Assembly: GCF_900156405.1 (NCBI RefSeq)
Contig: NZ_FTNN01000014.1
Location: forward strand, 42,352 to 106,351
Origin: Shewanella morhuae
Lineage (GTDB): Bacteria > Pseudomonadota > Gammaproteobacteria > Enterobacterales > Shewanellaceae
Reading direction: 5' to 3'
Length of the DNA stretch: 64,000 nucleotides
Positions 1 through 10,134 of the stretch are shown here, one piece after another. Under the pieces are notes generated by a model. It saw only the letters and a list, made by a program, of their open reading frames with translations. It had not been told where the DNA came from and ran no database searches. Within the stretch, counting starts at the first letter, position 1, and every line of letters begins with the position of its first letter. Position numbers and translations under genes: made by a program.

Positions 1-1
1 A

Positions 2-1981
2 GACAGCAATTTCACCGTCACCGCCAAATCCTTACAAGCGCAAATGCGATCTAACCGCGCCACGTTACAAGGGGCACAATATTGGCTACACGGCCAACAA
101 GTGCATGGCGATGCTGAAAAACTGCAAATTACCATCAATAATAATTTGATTTTAACCAATACCAACTTTACGACTTGTCCACCAGACAATGTATCTTGGT
201 TGCTCGAAGCTGAAAAAATCAAAATCAACAGTGAAGAAGAATGGGGCGAAATTTGGAATGCTAAATTAAGAATTCACGGTGTACCCGTATTTTATATTCC
301 CTATATGACCATTCCCGTTTCAGATAAACGAAAGTCGGGTTTTCTCTACCCAAGCTTTAGCACCAGCACCACTAATGGCGCTGAGTTCTCGGTGCCTTAT
401 TACTGGAATATTGCGCCAGAATATGACTTAACCTTTACCCCTAGTTATATGTCTAACCGCGGCTTATTCACTAAAACTGAGTTCCGTTATTTAGCCGGTG
501 AGCGCCAAAATGGGCGGTTAAATTTAGAATATTTAAGTGATGACGACTTAATCAGTGGCAACCCCAACCGCTACCTGTATAACTGGCAGCATCAAGGGGC
601 TATTGATAAACATTGGCGCGTATTAGCCAATTTTACTGATGTTTCAGATAACAATTATTTCAACGATTTAAATTCAGACGTTAACCGTGCAACCGATAAC
701 CAGTTATCACGGATTGGCGAAATCAGCTACTTTGAAAAAAACTGGGATCTGAGCACTCGTGTACAAGATATTAAAGTGCTAGGTGAAGATGAAAAACCTT
801 ATCAGGTAATGCCGCAGGTCAACTTTAATTATCGTGCCGCCGATTTTTGGAAGAGCTTAGATTTTGGCTTTAATTCAGAGCTGACAAATTTTGCTCATCA
901 AGACAACAACATCAATACCGCGACACGTTTACATATGTCGCCGAGCGTAACGCTACCGATTCATGGGCCTTCAGGCTCGCTCACCAGCCAAGTTAAGCTG
1001 ATGCAAACTAACTATTGGCAGCAGAATGAAGATCCCAATAGGGTTGTCGATGATACGGTAAGCCGTACATTGCCGCAGGTTCGTATTAATGGTCAGATTA
1101 ACTTTGAGCGTTTTACCGAGTTATTCGATGAAAATTATCGCCAAACACTCGAACCACAATTTCAATATCTTTATGTAGGCTACGAAGATCAACGTGGTAT
1201 CGGTATTTATGATACAGCTCAATTACAGGATGACTACTTTGGTCTGTTCCGTGATCGTCGTTTCTCGGGGCTCGATCGTATTTCTGATGCCAATCAAGCG
1301 ACTTTGGGTATAACCACACGTTTGTTAGACGATCATAACCAAGAAGTGACTAAATTCAGCCTTGGCCAAATCTTTTACCTTCAAGACAGTAAAGTCGGTT
1401 ACGAAGATAGTATTTTTGAATCAAATCAATCAACATCTGTACTCGCTGCAGAATTAGATACTCGTTTAACGCAGGATTGGTATATGGGCGCTGCGATTCA
1501 ATACGACACAAATACCAGTGAAAATAAAAAAACTGAAGTCACCTTAGACTTCAGGCCTGAAGTGAACAAACTACTGCAATTGAGCTATCGCTACGTACCC
1601 GACTTATTAAACTCAAATACCAATGATACGGTTAATATTTCCCAAGCAGGCGTGCGCGGCGCTTGGCCAATTAGTGATAATCTTTATTTTGTGGGTAACT
1701 GGTATTACGACTTGAATGAAAGCCGCAGTATAGAAACCTATACCGGTATTCAATATGAATCATGCTGTTACGCATTGCGATTTAGTTACCATTACCGAAT
1801 TAAAACCAATTACGATGATAATATTGGTACTGCAGCTATCGATAGTCGTGAACAATTTGATAGCGGTTTTTACTTGAATTTAGTCATCAAAGGACTCGGT
1901 GGTTCAGGCCCATTAGGCGTATCTGATATGCTCAACGACGGTCTGTTTAACTATAGAAAACCGCTTTATCTAAGGAATTAG
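2..1981 (+). CDS. lptD: LPS assembly outer-membrane protein LptD, 5' end outside the window
   Basis: LptD forms, with the lipoprotein LptE, the outer-membrane translocon that inserts lipopolysaccharide into the outer leaflet. The reading frame is open from base 2, so the N-terminus (signal peptide and part of the periplasmic beta-jellyroll) lies upstream; about 659 residues are visible against roughly 780 in E. coli. The cysteine in the TTCPPDNVSW segment and the adjacent pair in ESCCYALRF match the conserved LptD disulfide cysteines. The rest is alternating beta-strand sequence rich in aromatic residues, as expected of a large barrel. It is followed by surA, whose chaperone product helps fold LptD, in the same order as in E. 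coli. Identification is firm; only the start is missing. Confidence 0.95.
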   Translation, partial: DSNFTVTAKSLQAQMRSNRATLQGAQYWLHGQQVHGDAEKLQITINNNLILTNTNFTTCPPDNVSWLLEAEKIKINSEEEWGEIWNAKLRIHGVPVFYIPYMTIPVSDKRKSGFLYPSFSTSTTNGAEFSVPYYWNIAPEYDLTFTPSYMSNRGLFTKTEFRYLAGERQNGRLNLEYLSDDDLISGNPNRYLYNWQHQGAIDKHWRVLANFTDVSDNNYFNDLNSDVNRATDNQLSRIGEISYFEKNWDLSTRVQDIKVLGEDEKPYQVMPQVNFNYRAADFWKSLDFGFNSELTNFAHQDNNINTATRLHMSPSVTLPIHGPSGSLTSQVKLMQTNYWQQNEDPNRVVDDTVSRTLPQVRINGQINFERFTELFDENYRQTLEPQFQYLYVGYEDQRGIGIYDTAQLQDDYFGLFRDRRFSGLDRISDANQATLGITTRLLDDHNQEVTKFSLGQIFYLQDSKVGYEDSIFESNQSTSVLAAELDTRLTQDWYMGAAIQYDTNTSENKKTEVTLDFRPEVNKLLQLSYRYVPDLLNSNTNDTVNISQAGVRGAWPISDNLYFVGNWYYDLNESRSIETYTGIQYESCCYALRFSYHYRIKTNYDDNIGTAAIDSREQFDSGFYLNLVIKGLGGSGPLGVSDMLNDGLFNYRKPLYLRN

Positions 1982-2223
1982 TAAAGAATTGTGATAGATT
2001 GCTGAACCTCAACAAGGACTGAGAGTCCAAACAGGTTAATGAGTGCTTGGTGATGTGCCTTTTATTAACGCTTACAAAAGTGAATATTAAGGTTTAACTC
2101 TGCATTCAAATGCATCGTCAAAAAATTACATTAAGGCAACTCGCTGTAATTTCGATATAAATGGTAAAATTAATTTAATTAAGCCGTCGAACCTGACCTT
2201 AGAACGTGCCAAGGATTTTGTGG

Positions 2224-3528
2224 ATGAAACCCAGTAAACATCTAATTTTTGCTTTATTTGCACTCGCTATGAGCCAATCTACATTGGCCGCACCAGAGCC
2301 ACTTGACCGAGTTGCGGTTCAAATTAACGACGGCATAGTGCTCGAAAGTGAAATCATCAACATGATTGACACAGTAAAAGCCAATGCTAAAGCTGCTAAT
2401 CAATCGTTACCTTCTGACAGCGCCCTGCGCACTCAGGTTATTGAGCGCTTAATTCTGACACGTTTACAGCTACAAATGGCTGACCGTATTGGTCTGCACA
2501 TTGGTGACTTACAGTTAGATCAGGCAATTGAAAACATCGCCCGTGAGCAAAAAGTTTCTGTCGCTCAGATGCAGCAAAAAATTGAAAGCGAAGGGTTGAG
2601 CTTTAGCCAATACCGTGAACAGCTACGTGAAGAAATCACCTTAGGCGAAATTCAGCGTATTCAGGTACAGCGCCGTATTCAAGTGTCACCTCAGGAGATA
2701 ACCAGTTTAGTTAAACTCATCCAAGAGCAAGGTATAAAAGATGTGGAATACCAAATTGGCCACATCTTAATTGATGTACCCGATAACCCAACCAGCGAGC
2801 AATTAGAAGCCTCGAGTAAACGCGCTAATATCGTATTGGAACGTTTGAAAAAGGGTGAAGATTTCCGTAGTACGGCAATTGCTTCCTCTTCAGGCCCAAA
2901 GGCTCTGGAAGGCGGTATTTGGGATTACATGAACATCAACGAAATGCCGACCCTATTCGCCGAAGTGATTAACGGCGCGAAAACAGGTGATATTTTCGGC
3001 CCTATTAAAAGTGGTGCCGGTTTCCATATCATTAAAATCATGGATGCACGTGGTCTACAAACTAAAGAAATTGAAGAAGTCAGAGCACGCCATATTCTGC
3101 TTAAACCATCACCAATTCTGTCTGAAGACCGTGCTAAAGCCATGTTGGAGCAATTCGTTAAGCAAATTCGTTCAGGCGAAGCTAAATTTGAAGATCTTGC
3201 GCGCCAATATTCTGAAGATCCAGGCTCTGCCACTAAAGGCGGCGAATTAGGTTGGGCAGAACCCAGCATTTATGTGCCCGAGTTCGCTCAAACGCTCAAT
3301 AGCTTAAAAACAGACCAAATCAGTGAGCCATTTCGTACCACACACGGCTGGCATATCACGCAGTTAGAAGAACGCAGAAAAACTGATGCAACCGATCAAT
3401 TTAATAGCAATCGTGCGCATCAGTTAATCTTCCGTCGCAAATTTAACGAAGAGCTGCAAAACTGGCTAGACGAAATGCGTTCAGACGCATACATTGAAAT
3501 CTTCCAGCCAGAGACCAACCGAGGTTAA
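2224..3528 (+). CDS. surA: Periplasmic chaperone and peptidyl-prolyl isomerase SurA
   Basis: SurA escorts unfolded outer-membrane proteins, LptD included, across the periplasm to the BAM complex. I placed the start at ATG 2224, not the in-frame GTG at 2206, because AAGGA at 2211-2215 sits 8 bases before it and the product then begins with a clean signal peptide ending near STLAA. After the signal peptide come the N-terminal chaperone domain and two parvulin domains, recognisable by IGHILIDVP and ARHILLKPS at their starts and by GGIWDYM and GGELGWAEP inside them. The C-terminal helix closes the chaperone core. The length of 434 residues fits the family. pdxA starts 6 bases downstream, so the two are probably cotranscribed. 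Confidence 0.96.
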   Translation: MKPSKHLIFALFALAMSQSTLAAPEPLDRVAVQINDGIVLESEIINMIDTVKANAKAANQSLPSDSALRTQVIERLILTRLQLQMADRIGLHIGDLQLDQAIENIAREQKVSVAQMQQKIESEGLSFSQYREQLREEITLGEIQRIQVQRRIQVSPQEITSLVKLIQEQGIKDVEYQIGHILIDVPDNPTSEQLEASSKRANIVLERLKKGEDFRSTAIASSSGPKALEGGIWDYMNINEMPTLFAEVINGAKTGDIFGPIKSGAGFHIIKIMDARGLQTKEIEEVRARHILLKPSPILSEDRAKAMLEQFVKQIRSGEAKFEDLARQYSEDPGSATKGGELGWAEPSIYVPEFAQTLNSLKTDQISEPFRTTHGWHITQLEERRKTDATDQFNSNRAHQLIFRRKFNEELQNWLDEMRSDAYIEIFQPETNRG

Positions 3529-3534
3529 TTCTAA

Positions 3535-4521
3535 TTGAGCACTAAACGCATTGCCATTACCCCAGGCGAACCCGCTGGTATCGGCCCCGATTTAGTCGTA
3601 CAACTTGCTCAGCAGGCTTGGCCTGCTGAGTTAGTCGTTTGTGCAGATCCCGAATTATTAGCACACCGCGCTAAACAACTTGGCTTATCCGTGACGTTTC
3701 GTTCTTACCAGCCTAATCAAGCGCCCAGACCACAAGAAGCCGGCACCTTAACGATTGCACCGTTCAAGTTAGTCACTGACGTCATTTGTGGCCAACTCGA
3801 TGAGCAAAATAGCAGCTATGTAATTGAAACGTTGCGTTATGCCGGCGAGAAAAATATGAGCGGCGAGTTTGATGCTGTGGTGACGGGCCCGGTACATAAA
3901 GGGATTATTAATCAAGCGGGGATTTCCTTTAGCGGCCATACCGAGTTTTTTGCCCATCAAGCAAATTGCCCCGACGTGGTGATGATGCTAGCAACACCAG
4001 GATTACAAGTGGCGCTGGTGACAACTCATATTCCATTAGCCTATGTTGCTAAAGCCATCACTCGCAGACGTTTACGACATATTATCAAAATCTTACATGC
4101 TGACCTTATTAATAAATTTGGTATTGCTTCACCGAAGATTTATGTCAGCGGTCTTAATCCACATGCGGGAGAAGATGGCCATTTAGGGCGTGAAGAAATC
4201 GACGTGATTATTCCTACGCTCAACGAGTTGCGAGAAGAGTTTCAAATGAATATTGTCGGTCCATTACCGGCCGATACTCTGTTTCAACCTAAATATTTAC
4301 AGGACGCCGATGTCGTCTTAGCCATGTACCATGACCAAGGGCTTCCCGTTCTCAAGTCACAAGGATTTGGCAAATCGGTAAACATCACCTTAGGTTTACC
4401 TTATATTCGTACCTCGGTTGACCACGGTACGGCGCTCGATCTCGCGGGTACAGGCAAGGCCGATATTGGCAGTTTTGTTTGTGCTCTGAATAAAGCCATT
4501 GAGTTATCCTCAAAGAACTAA
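3535..4521 (+). CDS. pdxA: 4-hydroxythreonine-4-phosphate dehydrogenase PdxA
   Basis: PdxA oxidises 4-phosphohydroxy-L-threonine in the DXP-dependent pyridoxal 5'-phosphate pathway, a cytoplasmic NAD-dependent reaction. The N-terminal [13 protein letters not shown] signature, the metal-binding histidine contexts [22 protein letters not shown] and MYHDQGLP, and the length of 328 residues all fit. The start is a TTG at 3535. GAGG at 3521-3524 lies about 10 bases before it, inside the end of surA, and no better in-frame ATG exists before the conserved N-terminus. rsmA follows after 14 bases, as in the E. coli operon. Confidence 0.95.
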   Translation: MSTKRIAITPGEPAGIGPDLVVQLAQQAWPAELVVCADPELLAHRAKQLGLSVTFRSYQPNQAPRPQEAGTLTIAPFKLVTDVICGQLDEQNSSYVIETLRYAGEKNMSGEFDAVVTGPVHKGIINQAGISFSGHTEFFAHQANCPDVVMMLATPGLQVALVTTHIPLAYVAKAITRRRLRHIIKILHADLINKFGIASPKIYVSGLNPHAGEDGHLGREEIDVIIPTLNELREEFQMNIVGPLPADTLFQPKYLQDADVVLAMYHDQGLPVLKSQGFGKSVNITLGLPYIRTSVDHGTALDLAGTGKADIGSFVCALNKAIELSSKN

Positions 4522-4535
4522 CGATTACATTATTA

Positions 4536-5342
4536 ATGAGCAGCAAAGTACATTTAGGCCACACGGCCAGAAAGCGTTTTGGACAAAACTTCCTTACCGA
4601 CAGCAATGTGATTGATCGCATTGTGGGTGCAATTTCCCCCGACAATCACCATGTCATGGTGGAAATCGGTCCAGGTCTTGGTGCCTTAACCGAACCCGTT
4701 GCAGATGCTATCGATAATCTAACTGTGGTTGAACTTGACCGCGATCTGGTTGAGCGCCTACATCAGCACCCAATACTTAAAGATAAACTGACCATTCACC
4801 AAGGCGATGCATTGCAGTTTGATTTTGGTCAATTGAGTGTACCAGGCAAAAAAATGAAGGTGTTCGGTAACTTACCTTACAACATTTCAACGCCGCTAAT
4901 GTTCCATCTGTTTGAGTTTGCTGAACAGATTGAAACAATGCACTTTATGTTACAAAAAGAAGTGGTACTGCGTTTATCGGCGAGCCCTGGCTGTAAAGCT
5001 TATGGCCGTTTAACCGTAATGGCGCAATATTTCTGCCAGGTGGTTCCTGTACTCGAAGTGCCACCACACAGCTTTACTCCAGCACCAAAAGTAGATTCTG
5101 CAGTAGTTCGCTTATTACCCTACGCAGTAAAGCCATTTCCTTGTAAAGACGTAAAAGTGCTACGCCACCTTTGTACTACGGCTTTCAACATGCGCCGTAA
5201 AACATTACGTAATAACTTAAAGCACATGCTATCCGATGCCGAGTTTGAACAATTAGGCATAGATTCCAGTCAACGCCCTGAGCAAATCAGTGTTCAGCAA
5301 TATGTGGCAATGGCTAACATGGTATGTGATAAGCAAGCATAA
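4536..5342 (+). CDS. rsmA: 16S rRNA dimethyladenosine transferase RsmA (KsgA)
   Basis: RsmA dimethylates the two adjacent adenosines in the 3'-terminal hairpin of 16S rRNA using S-adenosylmethionine, a late checkpoint of 30S assembly. The SAM-binding motif [12 protein letters not shown], the acidic motif VELDRD and the catalytic NLPYNIS motif are all visible, and the N-terminal RKRFGQNFL is typical. At 268 residues it is full length. A short GGGCAC/GTGCCC hairpin at about 5350-5365 lies in the gap before apaG. It lacks a T-run, so it is more likely an mRNA-processing or stabilising structure than a terminator. Confidence 0.96.
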   Translation: MSSKVHLGHTARKRFGQNFLTDSNVIDRIVGAISPDNHHVMVEIGPGLGALTEPVADAIDNLTVVELDRDLVERLHQHPILKDKLTIHQGDALQFDFGQLSVPGKKMKVFGNLPYNISTPLMFHLFEFAEQIETMHFMLQKEVVLRLSASPGCKAYGRLTVMAQYFCQVVPVLEVPPHSFTPAPKVDSAVVRLLPYAVKPFPCKDVKVLRHLCTTAFNMRRKTLRNNLKHMLSDAEFEQLGIDSSQRPEQISVQQYVAMANMVCDKQA

Positions 5343-5391
5343 CACCGTCAGGGCACTTAGGTGCCCTTAGACCAGAGCTTAGGAAACCACA

Positions 5392-5772
5392 ATGAGCGCT
5401 TTGGATACCTCCATTCGGGTCGAAGTCAAAACTGAGTATATCGAGCAACAATCCTCTCCCGAAGATGAAAAATATCTCTTCAGCTATACCATCACTATCA
5501 TTAATTTAGGTAATAAAGCGGCCAAGCTCGAAACTCGCCACTGGATCATCACTGATGCCAACGGCAATATCAGTGAAGTCCAAGGTGCAGGAGTGGTCGG
5601 TGAAACCCCCACCATAGCGCCTAATACAGCCTATCAATACACCAGTGGCACAGTGCTCGATACACCGCTAGGCATTATGCACGGTACCTATGGTATGGTC
5701 AGTGAATCAGGTGAACGTTTTCAGGCAACGATCCGTCCCTTTCGTTTAGCAACGCCTGGGTTACTTCACTGA
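5392..5772 (+). CDS. apaG: ApaG family protein
   Basis: ApaG proteins are small fibronectin-III-like beta-sandwich proteins of about 125 residues, usually encoded with apaH. The biochemical role is not settled in most bacteria. This product has 126 residues, with the conserved features GAGVVGETPTIAPN and the strand around GTMHG-type residues (here GIMHGTYGM). AGGAAA at 5380-5385 precedes the ATG. It lies between rsmA and apaH, with 21 bases to apaH, matching the conserved operon order. Confidence 0.93.
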   Translation: MSALDTSIRVEVKTEYIEQQSSPEDEKYLFSYTITIINLGNKAAKLETRHWIITDANGNISEVQGAGVVGETPTIAPNTAYQYTSGTVLDTPLGIMHGTYGMVSESGERFQATIRPFRLATPGLLH

Positions 5773-5793
5773 TATTATTTAGGAAAGATTGCT

Positions 5794-6618
5794 ATGGCGC
5801 ATTATTTTGTTGGTGATATTCAAGGCTGTTTCGCTGAATTACAAAGAATACTCGCCAAGGTCGATTTTAATCCTTCCCGCGATGAGCTTTGGGCCGTAGG
5901 CGATCTTGTTGCGCGCGGACCAGATTCCTTAGCCACGCTGCGTTTTTTTCGCTCTTTAGGCGATGCAGCTAAAACAGTGTTAGGCAACCACGACCTACAT
6001 TTATTAGCATTACACGGTAAGCTTAAACGGCCTAAACCTAGCGATCATCTTACTGAGATTCTAGAGTCTACCGACATTGCAGCATCCATTGACTGGCTAA
6101 GGCAGCAGCCGCTTATGCGTGAGCTACCTGAGCATAAAATCATCATGAGCCATGCAGGTATACCGCCACAATGGTCATTAGATGTATTAAGGCAAGAAGT
6201 CGCGTTAGTCAGCCAAGCATTACAACAAGATGACTACTTAGAAGCATTAATTAGTCAAATGTACTCCGATGGAACAGAACAGTGGGATCCGTCTGCGACT
6301 GGCATAACCAGATTACGTTATTGCATTAATGCATTAACACGCATGCGTTACCTCTATCTTGATGGGAGGTTTAATTTTGATTGTAAGCAGCCACCAGAAA
6401 AGTGTAACAATCCTCAATTACGCCCTTGGTTTGACTTCTCTTCACCTTTGCGTGAGAGCCATACCTTAGTATTTGGACATTGGGCGGCACTAATGGGTAA
6501 AGTCAGCGATACTAAATTAAAAGCTTTAGATACCGGATGTTGCTGGGGTGAACATTTAACGCTATGGCACCTCGAAAAAGACCAAATAATTACCCAAAAG
6601 AAGTTAAAAAAGAGTTAA
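5794..6618 (+). CDS. apaH: Symmetrical bis(5'-nucleosyl)-tetraphosphatase ApaH
   Basis: ApaH hydrolyses diadenosine tetraphosphate to two ADP and can remove Np4-type caps from RNA. The calcineurin-like metallophosphoesterase motifs are complete: GDIQGCFAEL, GDLVARGPDSL and GNHDLHLL near the N-terminus, then SHAGIPP, and GHWAALMG near residue 228. The length of 274 residues is normal. AGGAAAG precedes the ATG. The stop codon overlaps the -35-like part of a sigma-28-type promoter for the following chemoreceptor gene, so the housekeeping operon appears to end here. I see no strong terminator between them. Confidence 0.95.
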   Translation: MAHYFVGDIQGCFAELQRILAKVDFNPSRDELWAVGDLVARGPDSLATLRFFRSLGDAAKTVLGNHDLHLLALHGKLKRPKPSDHLTEILESTDIAASIDWLRQQPLMRELPEHKIIMSHAGIPPQWSLDVLRQEVALVSQALQQDDYLEALISQMYSDGTEQWDPSATGITRLRYCINALTRMRYLYLDGRFNFDCKQPPEKCNNPQLRPWFDFSSPLRESHTLVFGHWAALMGKVSDTKLKALDTGCCWGEHLTLWHLEKDQIITQKKLKKS

Positions 6619-6642
6619 ACTAAAGTCACTTGATGTCGATAA
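6616..6642 (+). promoter_or_regulatory. Candidate sigma-28 (FliA) promoter of the chemoreceptor gene
   Basis: TAAA at 6616-6619, exactly 15 bases, then GTCGATAA at 6635-6642 matches the flagellar sigma-28 pattern TAAA-N15-GCCGATAA with one mismatch. It lies 69 bases upstream of the chemoreceptor start. Chemoreceptor genes are classic sigma-28 targets, so position and target agree. The TAAA overlaps the apaH stop codon. Confidence 0.65.
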
Positions 6643-6710
6643 ACGACTGTACTTCCCCTGATATAATCCTACTGTCATTTGGAAAAATATAATAAAAATC
6701 GGAGTCTCCT

Positions 6711-8732
6711 ATGAAGTTTAATGTAGCCACCAGAGTCATTGGTGGATTTGGTATTGTTATACTGTTACTTGTGCTGCTAGGGTTTACGTCTTATCTCACC
6801 AACAATGGCCTCAAAAAAAGTTCAACTATGATGCAAGAGTTAAGCCTGCCCGCGCTTAAATCAACCAATCATTTAAGTGAGACATTGAGTGAGCAACAAA
6901 AACAGATCCTCATTGCCTATCACGCCCCAAAAGCCACAGCGATCCCAAGTATCCGCACTGTGTTCGACGGTCATACAGCTCGGTTTAAAGATGAAATTAC
7001 AAACCTGAGTCAGTTATTAAAAAACCAACCCAATCTTGCTTCTTTAATCACTCAATTAAATAGCAGTTTTTCTACCTTTGAGCGCGATAGCCTAGCCATG
7101 TTTGCCGAACGTGAAGCGGCATTAAGTAAACAAGAACAGTTAATCAATCTGAAGAAAAAACTCGAAAATGCGGCTGATGATGCGTCATCAGAATTACTCG
7201 ATATTGTTGATTTAGAAAATAGTGATAGACCTGACTTACAAAGCCTTGCAGCATCAGCAAGTGCCATAGACACCAGTCTAGGCAATATTATCACTACTAT
7301 CGCAGACTTAGTCAGTAACGAAGAAGAGAGCAAGCACGAACTGATCTCTAAAGAACTTGACTACATTATTAGCGAAACGAAGAACAAGCTGGATTATGTC
7401 AATCGCCACGGTCAAGGCATTATTGCAGCAGATACTTTAAGCTCGGTCACAAAAGATATTGAAAAAGTCCTAACACTCGTTACTGGGCCGCAATCTATGC
7501 TGCAAGTGAAATCGAGCCAACTCAGTAATACTAAAGAAGCCAAAGTAAAACTCAGCGTTATTGAAAAAGATGTCACCGTTATCAATGCTAATATGGATGA
7601 TGTCAGCGATAACATCGAACTTATTGCCGCCAATATGAGCAAAGACAACATAGATAAAATTGACTCAGCCAGCATGCAGACAAGCTTAGTGGTGTTAATT
7701 GCTATTTTGGTCGCTGTAATAGTCAGTTTTGCCGTAGTCAATCCGCTAAAACGATCGCTCAGCCAAGTAAATAACGCCCTTAACGTGCTAGCCTCAGGTA
7801 ATCTCACTCATAAACTTGATGATTCTGGACACGATGAATTTGCTGAACTAGCGAAAAACTGTAATCGTCTTGTCGACAGCTTGCGGAGTTTGATTATTGG
7901 TATTTTAGATCGCTCGAACCAACTTGCCGCAGCGGCCGAACAAACCTCAGCTATTACAGCTCAAACCACTTCAGGGATTCAAGAGCAGAAAAGTCAAGTT
8001 GATCAAGTCGCCGCAGCCACAACAGAACTGAGCTCTAGTGCTCAGCAAGTCACACTAAGTGCAGATGAAGCCCTTGAACAAATCAAACAGGCTGACCAAG
8101 AAACGCAGCATATGCGTACTATTGCCGAAGAGAATAAACTGACCATTTTGGCATTAGCCGATGAAGTGGCCAAAGCGGCTCTAGTGATCAATAAAGTGCA
8201 ATCAGATAGTGCATCCATTGGCTCAATCTTAGATGTGATCCGCAGTATTGCTGAGCAGACTAACTTACTCGCATTAAATGCCGCCATTGAAGCGGCCAGA
8301 GCGGGTGAACAAGGTCGTGGTTTTGCCGTTGTTGCAGATGAGGTTCGTAATCTAGCTTCTCGTACTCAAGCATCAACAAGAGAAATCCAGCAGATGATTG
8401 AAGTACTACAGTTGGGTGCAGAGCAAGCCGTCGCAGCAATGGACATGGGCCGCACACAGGCCAATGCCTGTGTCGAGAAAACAGAGCAAGCAAACACTGC
8501 GCTGGAAACCATCATCCAATCGGTCCACAGAGCCTATGACTCTGGTACTCATATTGCCCATGCCGCGCAGGAGCAAAACTTAGTAAGCCAACAAGTATCT
8601 GAAAAACTTGAGCATATTGCCGCTATTTCAGAAGAAACCGCTATGGGTGCAGATCAAACGGCTCAATCTAGTCATCAGGTAGCTAAATTAGCCGAAGAGC
8701 TACAAGCTTCTGTCGGGGAATTTAGACTCTGA
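6711..8732 (+). CDS. Methyl-accepting chemotaxis protein
   Basis: This is an inner-membrane chemoreceptor that would signal through CheA/CheW to the flagellar motor. Residues about 10-28 form the first membrane segment. A helical periplasmic ligand-binding region of about 290 residues follows, and a second membrane segment lies near residues 325-344. A HAMP domain and the long cytoplasmic coiled coil come next. The strictly conserved signalling tip, with [20 protein letters not shown] and [12 protein letters not shown], is near residues 515-550. The ligand cannot be read from the sequence. The protein ends without a CheR-binding pentapeptide. The gene stands alone behind a sigma-28-type promoter and is followed by a clear bidirectional terminator. 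GGAG upstream supports the start. Confidence 0.92.
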   Translation: MKFNVATRVIGGFGIVILLLVLLGFTSYLTNNGLKKSSTMMQELSLPALKSTNHLSETLSEQQKQILIAYHAPKATAIPSIRTVFDGHTARFKDEITNLSQLLKNQPNLASLITQLNSSFSTFERDSLAMFAEREAALSKQEQLINLKKKLENAADDASSELLDIVDLENSDRPDLQSLAASASAIDTSLGNIITTIADLVSNEEESKHELISKELDYIISETKNKLDYVNRHGQGIIAADTLSSVTKDIEKVLTLVTGPQSMLQVKSSQLSNTKEAKVKLSVIEKDVTVINANMDDVSDNIELIAANMSKDNIDKIDSASMQTSLVVLIAILVAVIVSFAVVNPLKRSLSQVNNALNVLASGNLTHKLDDSGHDEFAELAKNCNRLVDSLRSLIIGILDRSNQLAAAAEQTSAITAQTTSGIQEQKSQVDQVAAATTELSSSAQQVTLSADEALEQIKQADQETQHMRTIAEENKLTILALADEVAKAALVINKVQSDSASIGSILDVIRSIAEQTNLLALNAAIEAARAGEQGRGFAVVADEVRNLASRTQASTREIQQMIEVLQLGAEQAVAAMDMGRTQANACVEKTEQANTALETIIQSVHRAYDSGTHIAHAAQEQNLVSQQVSEKLEHIAAISEETAMGADQTAQSSHQVAKLAEELQASVGEFRL

Positions 8733-8840
8733 TCGTTATTATAACGTAACCTAGCGTTACTAAGCAGCCCTAGGTTAAGAGCTAAACCGGTGATGGTTTA
8801 TCCTCAAAAGTCTGTATAACGTTTAGTTTGAATTAAAAAT

Positions 8841-8870
8841 AAAAATGCCGAACTAAAGTTCGGCATTTTT
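8841..8870. terminator. Bidirectional intrinsic terminator
   Basis: A near-perfect hairpin, AAAAATGCCGAACT, a two-base loop, then AGTTCGGCATTTTT, has an A-run before it and a T-run after it, so it can work on both strands. It separates the chemoreceptor gene (plus) from the convergent small secreted-protein gene (minus). Confidence 0.9.
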
Positions 8871-8921
8871 ACTTCGCTTAGGCTTACGCGCCAGCTAATC
8901 ACGGCTCAGGCTCAAGTAAGC

Positions 8922-9335
8922 TTACTCTTCTTCACCACCAGCGGCGGCGCCCAAGCGCTCTTTAACTGCTGCTGTGATTGGGCTAGCACCATACCCATTA
9001 GCTTCAGCCCAAGCAAAAATTGTCACACCATCAGCTTCGGGTACACTCAATTCATTTACTGACAAACGTTTCGCAACAAACTCACCCACATCATCAGCTT
9101 TTACACTATAGGCTGTTCTTAACAGGCTCACGCCATCGCAACTAACATTACTGTAAATTTGACGTAATTTAACACGGCTTTCTTTTAGTTTTTTACGTAA
9201 GCGGTTTTTATCGTTAGCTTTTACGTAATCACAAATACTATCGATCAATGGATCCCCAGCAGCAACGGCAGATGTAGGTACAGAAACATAACTAAATCCA
9301 ATCATCGCAGCTAAGGCTACAGGTATAAGACGCAT
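8922..9335 (-). CDS. Small secreted protein, probably DUF3718-like
   Basis: The product has 137 residues, beginning with a signal peptide (MRLIPVALAAMIGFSYVSV, cleavage likely after SAVAA). The exported part has a basic helical stretch (KNRLRKKLKESRVKLRQIY) and two cysteines about 40 residues apart (SICDYV and NVSCDGVSLL) that could form a disulfide. It ends in an Ala/Gly/Glu tail. The cysteine and NxxCDGxSLL pattern resembles small DUF3718-type proteins common in Shewanella and relatives, but I assign that from memory only. GAGGAGT lies just before the ATG. It is a single gene convergent with the chemoreceptor. Function is unknown; a periplasmic location is the safe inference. Confidence 0.75.
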   Translation of the reverse strand: MRLIPVALAAMIGFSYVSVPTSAVAAGDPLIDSICDYVKANDKNRLRKKLKESRVKLRQIYSNVSCDGVSLLRTAYSVKADDVGEFVAKRLSVNELSVPEADGVTIFAWAEANGYGASPITAAVKERLGAAAGGEEE

Positions 9336-9556
9336 CCGATACTCCTCAATACTTTCTTATTTTTTATAATTAATATTGTATGGGCTGCATCTATTATCTA
9401 AATAATGCCAATCTTTTGGTTTTTAGCTATCGTTCTACATCCAAAATCACCAGGTGAAACGATCCCTTTTCAGGGTTAACTCTATGTCCAATAGGATAAA
9501 ACACTTCAAATAAAGCTACACCGCATACACACAGGGCATACAACAGAACGGGTAAC

Positions 9557-10039
9557 TTAACATCTTTTGCTTAAGTTGATAAAGCGATATTCCAAACCTT
9601 CGGCACTTTTACCCTGCAAAGACTCCGTTTCATACCAAGAGCCATCATCCCATTTTGGGAAAAAAGTGTCGCCTTCGACGTCAAGATTAATGTGCGTTAA
9701 ATATAAAGTATCCGCATCAGGTAATAATTCAGCATAAAGCTGGCCGCCACCAATGATGACAAGCTCTTCACAATCACCTGCCATACGTTTCGCTGCATTA
9801 AAGGACGTCACGCAAGTCACTCCAGCGATAACAAGATCTGTTTGGCGTGAAATAACGATGTTATGTCGCCCTGGAAGCGGTCTACCGATGGACTCAAAGG
9901 TTTTACGCCCCATGACAACAGGCTTACCTAAGGTCATAGCCTTAAAGTGGCGTAGATCCTCTGGCAGATGCCATGGCATTTTATTATTTTTCCCAATTAC
10001 TCGATTGTTTGCCATCGCGGCTATCATAGCAATACGCAT
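9557..10039 (-). CDS. folA: Dihydrofolate reductase
   Basis: FolA reduces dihydrofolate to tetrahydrofolate with NADPH and is the trimethoprim target. The product has 160 residues and the standard chromosomal layout. Visible are the N-terminal IAAMANNRVIGKNNKMPWHL loop, the catalytic acid at Asp28 in LPEDLRHF, the NADPH-binding VVMGRKTFESIGRPLPGR stretch and the IIGGGQLYAELL glycine motif. AAGGAGT stands 5 bases before the ATG. It is transcribed alone, convergent with nothing nearby; the 220 bases downstream show no gene. Confidence 0.96.
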   Translation of the reverse strand: MRIAMIAAMANNRVIGKNNKMPWHLPEDLRHFKAMTLGKPVVMGRKTFESIGRPLPGRHNIVISRQTDLVIAGVTCVTSFNAAKRMAGDCEELVIIGGGQLYAELLPDADTLYLTHINLDVEGDTFFPKWDDGSWYETESLQGKSAEGLEYRFINLSKRC

Positions 10040-10134
10040 GCGTACTCCTTATTTATATAAAAAATCATTAAATGACGAAATAGCGCTCTAACATGCTATT
10101 TATACCACTCAGGTCAATGCCAAAGAATCTAAAA

